NCBI GenBank assembly: GCA_003534175.1
Contig: DPFD01000026.1
Span: 1-10,739 of the forward strand
Source of the DNA: Chitinophagaceae bacterium
Lineage (GTDB): Bacteria; Bacteroidota; Bacteroidia; Chitinophagales; Chitinophagaceae
DNA length: 10,739 nt
Direction of reading: 5' to 3'
Positions within the stretch are counted from its first letter, which is position 1, and every line of letters starts with the position of its first letter. Position numbers and translations under genes: made by a program. The notes under the pieces are model-generated. The model saw only the letters and a list, made by a program, of their open reading frames with translations. It searched no databases and was not told the DNA's origin. Below are positions 1 through 5,363 of this stretch, one piece after another.

Positions 1-441
1 CCCACACACGCCACCAGTGATATGTATTGGGCGGAGGATCGTTTGGGAGCACTGCGTATGCCTTGTGCTTATGCGTATCAGCCCCTGCTGCAAACCAATG
101 GTTGGATGCCGCTGGGAACAGATTTTCCGGTGGAGGACATGAACCCGCGCTATACTTTTTATGCGGCGGTGTTCAGAAAAGATGCGAAAGGATTTCCGGA
201 AGGAGGGTTTCAGGTTGAACATGCGCTGAGCCGTGAACAGGCTTTACGGGGCATGACGATTTGGGCGGCGAAGGCGGGGTTTCAGGAAAAGGAGCGCGGT
301 AGCCTGGAAGTGGGAAAGGCAGCAGATTTTATTCTGTACGATACGGATTTAATGCGTTGCCAACCACAGGATGTGCTGAAGGCAAAAGTATTGTCCACTT
401 ATGTAGATGGGGTTCAGGTATACAGCGCCACCGCGAATTAA
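1..441 (+). CDS. Amidohydrolase family 3 (YtcJ-like) metal-dependent hydrolase, C-terminal fragment
   Basis: The reading frame is open from the first base, so the gene is cut at its 5' end; about 146 residues up to the TAA stop are visible. The fragment begins PTHATSDMYWAEDRLG, a motif typical of YtcJ-type amidohydrolases, where the His belongs to the late part of the TIM-barrel active site. It continues with the GTDFPVEDMNP block, whose Asp is the usual final metal or catalytic ligand. The C-terminal GSLEVGKAADFILYDTDLM segment is the standard 'G.l..Gk.ADlvvld.d' signature of the small composite beta domain. Full-length family members have about 530-560 residues, so roughly three quarters lie outside the window. 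They hydrolyse C-N bonds of amides or cyclic compounds; the substrate cannot be predicted. An N-terminal signal peptide, common in Bacteroidota homologues, cannot be checked. The family call is secure, the function general. Confidence 0.88.
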   Translation, partial: PTHATSDMYWAEDRLGALRMPCAYAYQPLLQTNGWMPLGTDFPVEDMNPRYTFYAAVFRKDAKGFPEGGFQVEHALSREQALRGMTIWAAKAGFQEKERGSLEVGKAADFILYDTDLMRCQPQDVLKAKVLSTYVDGVQVYSATAN

Positions 442-567
442 GGATTGACTTCCTGTGTAGTGGTAATTATATTATATAGAGGGTCGTTTTATGTTTTTTG
501 TTGGCATCGGTCTTGAAGAAAGGGCTACTGAGTTTAGTGTTTTGCGTCATTCTGCCTGAATAGTACA

Positions 568-596
568 CTTAAAATAGAAGTTGCCGGCTTAAAATA
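568..596. repeat. Direct repeat CTTAAAATA x2 at the TA promoter
   Basis: The 9-mer CTTAAAATA occurs at 568-576 and again at 588-596, exactly 20 bp apart, about two helical turns. The second copy lies inside the spacer of the predicted toxin-antitoxin promoter (-33 TTG at 581-583, -7 box at 603-610). This arrangement would suit an operator for the HTH antitoxin, since type II TA operons are normally autoregulated. The repeat is seen; the operator role is inferred. In such A+T-rich DNA a 9-bp repeat could also arise by chance. Confidence 0.35.
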
Positions 597-610
597 TTTT
601 TTTAATTTTG
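581..610 (+). promoter_or_regulatory. Predicted Bacteroidota-type promoter of the toxin-antitoxin operon
   Basis: TAATTTTG at 603-610 fits the Bacteroidota -7 consensus TAnnTTTG. TTG at 581-583 sits 19 bp upstream, the usual distance for the -33 element. The toxin start codon follows 25 nt after the -7 box. No other promoter-like sequence is evident between the end of the amidohydrolase gene and the toxin gene. Confidence 0.6.
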
Positions 611-635
611 TATCCAACTGAAGACAGTTTAAAGT

Positions 636-935
636 ATGTACTTTATTGAAAAGACGACTGAATTTGATAAGTGGCTCAAGAAACTTAATGACCTGAGAGC
701 GAAAGCAAAAATTTTATTCCGACTTCAAAAAATTGAAACAGACGGGCATTTTGGAGATTGTGAAACGGTTGGAGATGGAATTAGAGAACTGAAAATTAAC
801 TACGCAAAGGGTTACAGAGTCTATTTTAAAGAAATAGATGGGAAAGTTATTATTCTACTTATTGGAGGAGATAAATCAACTCAACAAAAAGACATTGAAA
901 GAGCAAAAGAAATTTGGAGAAAATTAAAAAAATAG
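636..935 (+). CDS. Type II toxin, RelE/ParE superfamily (HigB/Gp49-like addiction module killer protein)
   Basis: This 99-residue basic protein has the layout of the 'putative addiction module killer protein' branch of RelE/HigB toxins. It starts YFIEKTTEFDKWLKKLNDLRAKAKI, followed by RLQKIETDGHFGDCETVGDGIRELKINYAKGYRVYF, and ends with the hydrophobic strand VIILLIGGDKSTQQKDIERAKEI. The pattern of an invariant G-hydrophobic-REL-Y..GYRVYF core and a late GGDK(s)tQ.kDI..A segment is diagnostic. Family members are ribosome-associated mRNA endonucleases that stall translation when the antitoxin is lost. The antitoxin gene begins 3 bp after the stop. The toxin-first order is normal for this branch. 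The gene is visibly richer in A+T than the ribosomal operon downstream, consistent with lateral acquisition. Family assignment is firm; toxicity is inferred. Confidence 0.9.
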   Translation: MYFIEKTTEFDKWLKKLNDLRAKAKILFRLQKIETDGHFGDCETVGDGIRELKINYAKGYRVYFKEIDGKVIILLIGGDKSTQQKDIERAKEIWRKLKK

Positions 936-938
936 AAA

Positions 939-1250
939 ATGGAAACTTCAAAATTTGATATTGCAGATTATTTAGACAACAAAGAAATGATTGCGGAATA
1001 TCTGAATGCAGTTTTGGAAGAAGGCGATGATGCTGCAATTGTTACTGCAATCGGACATGTTGCAAAAGCCATTGGTATGACCAAAATAGCAGAAGAAACC
1101 GGAATGAGCAGGCCAAGTTTATACAAGGCATTGTCGGAAGGGGCCAGACCACAATTTTCAACAATAATGAGAGTGTTAAAAGCAGTTGGTGGTCAGATAC
1201 ATATTCATCCTATATCCGTAACAAAAAAACGAACCAGGAACAGGGCATAA
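939..1250 (+). CDS. HTH-type antitoxin of the RelE/HigB-like module (addiction module antidote)
   Basis: This 103-residue protein matches the 'DNA-binding addiction module antidote' family. The N-terminal DIADYLDNKEMIAEYLNAVLEEGD segment is typical of the toxin-neutralising region. An Xre-like helix-turn-helix follows at about residues 47-69 (MTKIAEETGMSRPSLYKALS), then the conserved FSTIMRVLKAVGGQIHIHPI tail. In this family the protein binds the toxin through one part and represses the shared promoter through the HTH. It is separated from the toxin gene by 3 bp, so the two are almost certainly co-transcribed and translationally coupled. The C-terminus (KKRTRNRA) is basic. No clear terminator follows. 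The gene appears intact, so the module is probably functional. Confidence 0.9.
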   Translation: METSKFDIADYLDNKEMIAEYLNAVLEEGDDAAIVTAIGHVAKAIGMTKIAEETGMSRPSLYKALSEGARPQFSTIMRVLKAVGGQIHIHPISVTKKRTRNRA

Positions 1251-1590
1251 GCCGAATCAATTATCTCCACATTTTTTTAAATATTTCTGCATCCCGGTAT
1301 ACTTCAAAATCACTGACGATTGTTGGGTGATTAATTGATGCTGCTGAAGGGCTGCCGGACAGGAGTGGAAAGCCCGGTGAGGGTTGGGTGCAGGGCCCCC
1401 GGGGCCGGACTTGCAACAGATGGCCGGAACCTCTGATGAACAGTGAACAAATGCTGAAAGCCCCTGAAAATCCGCAGGTTTGGGCGATGATACAAAAATA
1501 GTTGCAAAAATTTTACTGAAAATCAATGTGTTACAAAGGTGCGTGTTGTAAAAGGTTTCAGAAATGGCGTTTTTTCAGCATGAAAGTACC
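1251..1590. other. Non-coding stretch with a GC-rich palindromic block
   Basis: No convincing gene lies between the antitoxin stop and the rplM promoter. An open frame on the minus strand (1257-1526) has no recognisable protein features. Inside an otherwise A+T-rich spacer there is a GC-rich patch at about 1340-1450. At its centre is the perfect palindrome GGCCCC-C-GGGGCC (1394-1406). It is flanked by GGAGTGGAAAGCCCGG on the left and GGACTTGCAACAGATGGCC on the right. On the minus strand a TATTTTTG box (1500 to 1493) could start a transcript through this block, though it has no well-placed -33 element. The contents may be a mobile or structured RNA element, but nothing here proves it. Confidence 0.4.
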
Positions 1591-1598
1591 TACCTTTG
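1570..1598 (+). promoter_or_regulatory. Predicted promoter of the rplM operon
   Basis: TACCTTTG at 1591-1598 matches the Bacteroidota -7 motif TAnnTTTG exactly. A run of six T (1570-1575) lies 15 bp upstream and may serve as the -33 region, slightly closer than usual. Transcription would start around 1604, at the first base of the leader stem described next. This leaves a leader of about 75 nt before the rplM start codon. Confidence 0.6.
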
Positions 1599-1603
1599 CG
1601 CTC

Positions 1604-1678
1604 CGGTTTTGAATCGGGTAGTTATCGGGATAGCGGTAACTATATTGTAAAACCGCCCGCGAGGGCAAAAATTTAAAC
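1604..1678 (+). promoter_or_regulatory. Structured 5' leader RNA of rplM (candidate ribosomal-protein autoregulatory element)
   Basis: Three helices can be drawn by eye. P1 pairs CGGTTTT (1604-1610) with AAAACCG (1649-1655), 7 bp with no mismatch. Nested inside it, P2 pairs TAGTTATCG (1619-1627) with CGGTAACTA (1634-1642), 9 bp with one G-U pair, around a 7-nt loop. P3 is GCCC-GCGA-GGGC (1655-1666), a hairpin closed by a GNRA tetraloop, ending 12 nt before the ATG; it competes with P1 for one base. Ribosomal-protein operons commonly carry such leaders, bound by one of their own products. I recall an L13-type leader having been proposed for Bacteroidia, but cannot check it against this sequence. 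L13 or S2 would be the obvious ligands. Confidence 0.6.
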
Positions 1679-2131
1679 ATGAGCAAATTACATTTCACCA
1701 CCAAACATGCGAACGAGGCTACCGTAAAGCGTAATTGGTACGTTGTTGACGGTGCTAATCAAACCGTAGGTCGTATGTGTGCCAAGATTGCAGCAGTACT
1801 GCGAGGCAAAAACAAAGCGTATTACACGCCTCACGTTGATTGCGGAGATTTCGTAATCGTAATCAATGCCGACAAGGTTAAGTTTACAGGAAACAAATTA
1901 GAAGACAAGGAGTACCTGACCTACAGCGGGTATCCGGGTGGACAAAAAGCAGAGCCTGCCGGTAAGTTGATGGCACGCCGTCCGGAACTGGTTGTAGAAC
2001 GTGCTGTAAAAGGTATGTTGCCTAAGAATCGCCTGGGACGCAAGATGTACAAAAAATTATTTGTGTACACCGGTACGGATCATCCGCACACCGCACAAAA
2101 ACCCACAGAACTTACTTTCAACAAAATCTAA
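1679..2131 (+). CDS. rplM: 50S ribosomal protein L13 (uL13)
   Basis: The 150-residue product is a full-length L13, an early-assembling protein of the large ribosomal subunit. Diagnostic blocks appear in order: [25 protein letters not shown] near the N-terminus, then [23 protein letters not shown]. After these come [10 protein letters not shown] (usually HSGYPGG), [13 protein letters not shown] and the C-terminal [17 protein letters not shown]. Length and motifs match bacterial homologues without gaps. It is the first gene of rplM-rpsI-rpsB-tsf and is followed 51 bp later by rpsI, the usual pairing with S9. The start codon lacks a Shine-Dalgarno sequence and is preceded by an A-rich stretch, as expected in Bacteroidota. 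Expression is probably controlled through the leader RNA upstream. Confidence 0.98.
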   Translation: MSKLHFTTKHANEATVKRNWYVVDGANQTVGRMCAKIAAVLRGKNKAYYTPHVDCGDFVIVINADKVKFTGNKLEDKEYLTYSGYPGGQKAEPAGKLMARRPELVVERAVKGMLPKNRLGRKMYKKLFVYTGTDHPHTAQKPTELTFNKI

Positions 2132-2182
2132 ATCATTAGCTAACGGCTAACAGTATACGCTGTAAGCTATAAATTTTTATAC

Positions 2183-2572
2183 ATGGAAAAGCAAAAAAAC
2201 GCAGTAGGCCGTAGAAAAGAAGCGGTAACACGTGTTTTCATTTCTAAAGGATCCGGTAACATTACCGTGAACGGTAAAGATTATAAAACTTATTTTCCGC
2301 TGGTGTACCTGCAAAATCAGGTAGAAGCGCCGTTGAAAACGATTGAATCAGCCGACAAGTTCGACATCGTGATTAACGCAACCGGTGGCGGTGTAAAAGG
2401 ACAGGCAGAAGCAACCCGTTTGGGCATTTCGCGTGCTTTGCTGGAAATGAACGCCGAGTATCGTCCGGCCCTGAAAGCTGCAGGTTTACTGAAGCGCGAT
2501 CCGCGTTCAGTTGAGCGTAAGAAGCCGGGTCGTAAGAAAGCCAGAAAAAGCTTCCAGTTCAGCAAACGTTAA
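2183..2572 (+). CDS. rpsI: 30S ribosomal protein S9 (uS9)
   Basis: The 129-residue product is a complete S9, a small-subunit head protein whose C-terminal tail reaches the P-site tRNA. The N-terminal AVGRRKEAVTRVFISKGSGNITVNGKDYKTYFP, the central TGGGVKGQAEATRLGISRALL and the C-terminal LLKRDPRSVERKKPGRKKARKSFQFSKR are textbook S9 signatures. The terminal Lys-Arg that contacts tRNA is present. It lies 51 bp after rplM and 66 bp before rpsB, on the same strand and with no terminator in between. The rplM-rpsI spacer holds only a weak imperfect inverted repeat (TAGCT 2137-2141 with AGCTA 2165-2169). Confidence 0.98.
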   Translation: MEKQKNAVGRRKEAVTRVFISKGSGNITVNGKDYKTYFPLVYLQNQVEAPLKTIESADKFDIVINATGGGVKGQAEATRLGISRALLEMNAEYRPALKAAGLLKRDPRSVERKKPGRKKARKSFQFSKR

Positions 2573-2576
2573 CAGG

Positions 2577-2603
2577 GATGTTTGCAACCTATTGTTGCGC
2601 ATC
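2577..2603 (+). promoter_or_regulatory. Hairpin in the rpsI-rpsB spacer
   Basis: GATG (2577-2580) pairs with CATC (2600-2603), and TGCAAC (2583-2588) pairs with GTTGCG (2594-2599), including one U-G pair, around the 5-nt loop CTATT. A two-nucleotide bulge separates the helices. No T-run follows, so it is not an intrinsic terminator. It starts four bases after the rpsI stop codon. It could be an mRNA processing or stability element, or a site for control of rpsB. The pairing is seen; the role is unknown. Confidence 0.4.
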
Positions 2604-2638
2604 TGTAACTACATCTATCATTTATACAATCATAAAAA

Positions 2639-3532
2639 ATGGAAAATAATACTTCCTTACAACAACAGCTTTTAGAAGCCGGCGTTCACTTCGGTCACCT
2701 GAAGAAGAAATGGAACCCGAAAATGCTCCCATACATTTTCGCAGAAAAGAAAGGTATCCACATCATCGACCTGAATAAAACTGTTGAAGGTTTACAGGAA
2801 TCTGCAGCTGCTTTGAAAGCCATTGCACGCAGCGGAAAGAAAATCATGTTTGTTGCCACAAAGAAGCAGGCGAAAGAAATTGTTGCTGAGTGTGCACAAC
2901 GTGTAAACATGCCTTTTGTAACAGAACGCTGGCTGGGTGGTATGCTCACCAACTTCAACACGGTTCGTAAGAGCGTGAAGAAAATGCAGAGCATCGAAAA
3001 AATGCTGAACGACGGAAGCGCTGAGAGCCTGACTAAAAAGGAAAAACTCACCTTAACACGCGACAAGGAAAAAATGGAAAAGGTACTGGGTGGTATTGCT
3101 CAGATAAGCCGTGTACCAGCTGCCTTGTTTATGGTGGATATAGGCCATGAGCACATTGCTCTTTCTGAAGCCAAGCGTTTGAACGTAACCACCTTTGGTA
3201 TGGTGGATACCAACTGCGATCCGAACAAAGTAGATTTTGCCATTCCTGCGAATGACGATGCTACCAAATCTATCGCCATCATCGTGAATTATTTAACGGC
3301 AGCTATTGCAGAAGGATTGCAGGAGCGCCAGGCAGATAAGGATGATGAAGAACACAGCGATGCGGAAGAATCTGCGGAAGCAAAAGCTGCCCGTTTTGAG
3401 CGCAATGCAGATGGCGGTGAAGATCGTGGAAGACGTGGTGGTTCGGGTCGTGGCCCTGCGGGTGGTCCGGCTAAAAGAAGGATCCCAAGTTCCGGAGGTG
3501 GTGGACGCAAGCCGGCTGCCGGTGGTCGTTAA
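2639..3532 (+). CDS. rpsB: 30S ribosomal protein S2 (uS2) with long acidic/RG-rich C-terminal extension
   Basis: Residues 1 to about 232 form a standard S2. LLEAGVHFGHLKKKWNPKM, the FVATKKQAKEIV segment, the RWLGGMLTNF block and the late DTNCDPNKVDFAIPANDDA block are all present. S2 binds late to the small subunit near S21 and is needed for initiation. The protein continues to 297 residues, against about 241 in E. coli. The extra 65 residues start with an acidic Asp/Glu-rich stretch (about 233-249). They end with a Gly/Arg-rich, disordered tail (about 259-297, RGRRGGSGRGPAGGPAKRR followed by more Gly, Lys and Arg). The tail is in frame and ends at a clean stop, so it is not a frameshift. rpsB is paired with tsf downstream, as in most bacteria. 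Similar tails occur in some related bacteria, but their role is unknown to me. Confidence 0.97.
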   Translation: MENNTSLQQQLLEAGVHFGHLKKKWNPKMLPYIFAEKKGIHIIDLNKTVEGLQESAAALKAIARSGKKIMFVATKKQAKEIVAECAQRVNMPFVTERWLGGMLTNFNTVRKSVKKMQSIEKMLNDGSAESLTKKEKLTLTRDKEKMEKVLGGIAQISRVPAALFMVDIGHEHIALSEAKRLNVTTFGMVDTNCDPNKVDFAIPANDDATKSIAIIVNYLTAAIAEGLQERQADKDDEEHSDAEESAEAKAARFERNADGGEDRGRRGGSGRGPAGGPAKRRIPSSGGGGRKPAAGGR

Positions 3533-3581
3533 TAATGACGGCCTTTGATACCCATTTTGAAAATTTAAAAAAAGAGAAATC

Positions 3582-4406
3582 ATGAGTGCAACAATAACAG
3601 CATCTGATATTAATAAGTTACGTCAGGCTACCGGTGCCGGTATGCTCGACTGCCGCAAAGCTTTAACTGAAAGCAACGGCGATTTTGAAGCGGCTATTGA
3701 CTGGCTGCGTAAGCAAGGACAAAAAGTAGCGGCTAAACGCAGCGACCGTGAAGCGAAAGAAGGTGTGGTGATTGCAAAGACTACAGCGGATAACAAAACC
3801 GGTATGATTGTGTGCATTAGCTGCGAAACGGATTTCGTGAGCAAGAATGCAGATTTCGTAGCATTTGCTACCAGTATTGCTGATGCCGCTGTTGCCGGAA
3901 ATGTAAAATCGGTAGAGGAGTTGAATGAAGTTACTATCAACGGTGCTAAAGTGGCTGATATGATCAATGATAAGTTGGCAGCCATCGGTGAAAAAATTGC
4001 TATCTCTCGTTTTGAGCGCGTAGAAGCTCCTTATGTTGCCAGCTATATTCACGGTGCTAACCGCATGGGTGTACTGGTAGGTATGTCTGCTGAAAGTGCA
4101 GAAGCCGGTAAGGATGTTGCGATGCAAATTGCAGCGATGAATCCATTGGCGATTGATGAAACATCGGTTTCACCTGAGCTGATTGCCCGCGAAAAAGAAA
4201 TTGCTATTGAGCAGATTAAAGCAGAAGGTAAGCCGGCTGAAATGGCGGAAAAGATTGCTATGGGTAAAGTAAATAAGTTCTTTAAAGAGAACACCCTGAT
4301 GGCACAGCCTTTCGTGAAAGACAGCAGCAAGAGTGTGGGTGATTACCTGAAGAGTGTGCAGGCTGATTTGAAAATTACCGAGTTTAAACGCGTGGCGTTA
4401 GGATAA
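3582..4406 (+). CDS. tsf: Translation elongation factor Ts
   Basis: The 274-residue product is EF-Ts, the guanine nucleotide exchange factor that recycles EF-Tu-GDP. The N-terminal UBA-like domain (about residues 7-56) contains INKLRQATGAGMLDCRKALTESNGDFEAAIDWLRKQG. The signature TDFV, which contacts EF-Tu, is at residues 83-86 within CETDFVSKNADF. The C-terminal part includes PFVKDSSKSVGDYL, also typical. Length is normal for the family. The gene follows rpsB by 49 bp in the conserved rpsB-tsf pair and is the last gene of the operon, since a strong terminator lies just downstream. AGAGAAA upstream of the start is only weakly Shine-Dalgarno-like. Confidence 0.98.
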   Translation: MSATITASDINKLRQATGAGMLDCRKALTESNGDFEAAIDWLRKQGQKVAAKRSDREAKEGVVIAKTTADNKTGMIVCISCETDFVSKNADFVAFATSIADAAVAGNVKSVEELNEVTINGAKVADMINDKLAAIGEKIAISRFERVEAPYVASYIHGANRMGVLVGMSAESAEAGKDVAMQIAAMNPLAIDETSVSPELIAREKEIAIEQIKAEGKPAEMAEKIAMGKVNKFFKENTLMAQPFVKDSSKSVGDYLKSVQADLKITEFKRVALG

Positions 4407-4429
4407 GATATCCTGGTTATATGAGATTG

Positions 4430-4459
4430 AAGCTGTTCTTTTTAGAACAGCTTTTTTTT
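4430..4459 (+). terminator. Intrinsic terminator of the rplM-rpsI-rpsB-tsf operon
   Basis: AGCTGTTCT (4431-4439) and AGAACAGCT (4444-4452) form a perfect 9-bp stem around a TTTT loop, extended by one A-T pair. A run of seven T (4453-4459) follows directly. It begins 24 bp after the tsf stop. This is a textbook Rho-independent terminator. Confidence 0.93.
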
Positions 4460-4484
4460 GTGCCTAATGTGTTCAAATTAAAAC

Positions 4485-4740
4485 ACATTTAACCACGAAG
4501 CACGCAATGGCAGTACACACAGAGGGCACGAAGAAGAAGCTCTCCGTGTTCTCTGTGAGACATCTGAAAATGTAATTGTAATTATTAAACTCTGTGGGCT
4601 CCGTGTTTTAAAAACATTTAACCATAAAGCACGCAAAGGCAGTACACACAGAGGGTACAAAGAAGAATGCCTACGTGTTCTCTGTGGGATAAGTAAAAAT
4701 CTGATTACGATAATTAAACTCTGTGGACTCCGTGGTTAAA
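4485..4740. repeat. Two tandem ~128-bp units bounded by 13-bp inverted repeats (MITE-like intergenic element)
   Basis: Unit A (4485-4613) and unit B (4614-4740) are imperfect tandem copies starting ACATTTAACCA and sharing blocks such as GGCAGTACACACAGAGGG and CGTGTTCTCTGTG. The outer ends are inverted repeats: TTTAACCACGAAG (4488-4500) against CTCCGTGGTTAAA (4728-4740), 12 of 13 matching. Each unit also has an internal dyad, CACAGAGGGCACG against CGTGTTCTCTGTG in unit A, so the RNA or single strand would fold extensively. No transposase gene is present. A short open frame on the minus strand (4478-4660) is only a translation of the repeat. Similar 'ACCACnGAG...CACAGAG' intergenic repeats are, to my recollection, common in environmental bacteria. 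Confidence 0.75.
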
Positions 4741-4786
4741 TAAAACACACATAAAACCACAATGGGTTTGCGGAGTAAAAGTGATT

Positions 4787-4817
4787 AGTGCCATTCATGA
4801 TTTGAATGTTAGGCACT
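4787..4817 (-). terminator. Terminator-like hairpin at the end of the coiled-coil gene
   Basis: AGTGCC (4787-4792) pairs with GGCACT (4812-4817), and ATTCA (4793-4797) pairs with TGAAT (4803-4807). The loop is 5 nt and a 4-nt bulge separates the stems. The hairpin overlaps the minus-strand stop codon (4811-4809). Read on the minus strand it is followed by AATCACTTTTACT, a weak T-tract. It could end transcription of the minus-strand genes, but less decisively than the tsf terminator. Confidence 0.4.
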
Positions 4818-5315
4818 TTGCTGATTCTGCTGCTTTTTTATTTTATCGAGTTCGTATTGCAGCAGTTCTTTTTCTTCCGTTGTGATATCTAACTGACTTT
4901 GCAGTTCGGTGATTTTCTTTTTGGCATCACGCAGTTCCTTGAAGGTATTGGCGGTTTCGTCGAGCTGTTGGTTGATGTCATCTATTTGCGCGATGGAGCT
5001 GTCGAGCTTTTCCTTCAGGGTATAATATTCTTTCTCCATGCGGATGCCCTGCAGCAGTTCATCTTCCATAGCGGCTTCGCGCTGACCGGCGCCTTCCAGT
5101 TTCTGTTGTTTCTTACCCAGGAGGTGCTGCATATAACTGAGTTCTTCCAGCTGATTTTCTATCGTACTTTTTAGTTCGGTAGCCTGGCGTGCGGTTTCAC
5201 GCAGCATGGTTAATTCCTTTTCCCGCTGATGCAACATGTCGTTGGCATCTGCCAGTTGAATCTGCAGAAATTCATTTTCACTGATGATTTGCTGAATTTG
5301 TTTTTCTGAAAGCAT
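4809..5315 (-). CDS. Conserved-looking coiled-coil protein of unknown function
   Basis: The 168-residue product is almost entirely predicted coiled coil. Leu/Ile heptads run through SENEFLQIQLADANDMLHQREKELTML, TIENQLEELSYMQHLLGKKQQ, LKEKLDSSIAQIDDINQQLDETANTFKELRDAKKKITELQSQLD and LLQYELDKIKKQ. There is no signal peptide, membrane segment or catalytic motif, so it is probably cytoplasmic and a structural or scaffold protein. I do not recognise a named family. The start at 5315 is supported by a TACATTTG promoter box ending 13 nt upstream, the same spacing as at pyrH. The gene lies 48 bp downstream of pyrH on the same strand, so it may be transcribed both from its own promoter and by read-through from pyrH. 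The function is unknown. Confidence 0.75.
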   Translation of the reverse strand: MLSEKQIQQIISENEFLQIQLADANDMLHQREKELTMLRETARQATELKSTIENQLEELSYMQHLLGKKQQKLEGAGQREAAMEDELLQGIRMEKEYYTLKEKLDSSIAQIDDINQQLDETANTFKELRDAKKKITELQSQLDITTEEKELLQYELDKIKKQQNQQSA

Positions 5316-5328
5316 GCCGGAGCTTTCT

Positions 5329-5358
5329 CAAATGTAATCAATTTGTGGGGAAGAAACA
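5329..5358 (-). promoter_or_regulatory. Predicted promoter of the coiled-coil gene
   Basis: On the minus strand TACATTTG (5336 to 5329) fits the TAnnTTTG -7 consensus perfectly, and a GTTT-containing stretch lies about 17 bp upstream as a -33 candidate. The start codon follows 13 nt after the box. The promoter is in the short spacer behind pyrH. Confidence 0.55.
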
Positions 5359-5363
5359 GGTGG

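Noticed and set aside
491..559. Short plus-strand frame (ATG at 491, 22 codons) upstream of the toxin promoter
   Set aside because: It is too short to judge, with no promoter-like sequence or recognisable motif. It is left as intergenic sequence.
1257..1526. Minus-strand open frame of 89 codons between the antitoxin gene and rplM
   Set aside because: The translation has no recognisable features and is composed largely of the GC-rich palindromic block. The only promoter-like box on that strand (1500 to 1493) lies downstream of its ATG. It is treated as non-coding.
2136..2170. Imperfect inverted repeat in the rplM-rpsI spacer as a terminator or attenuator
   Set aside because: The stems are only 5 and 4 bp with a large asymmetric loop and no T-tract, which is too weak to claim.
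4478..4660. Minus-strand open frame of 60 codons with an internally repeated protein sequence
   Set aside because: The protein repeat (PLCVLPLRA-WLNVF twice) simply reflects the tandem DNA units; the frame has no independent support.
4485..4740. Possible CRISPR-like repeat array
   Set aside because: There are only two long (~128 bp) diverged units, with no short direct repeats separated by unique spacers and no cas genes nearby.
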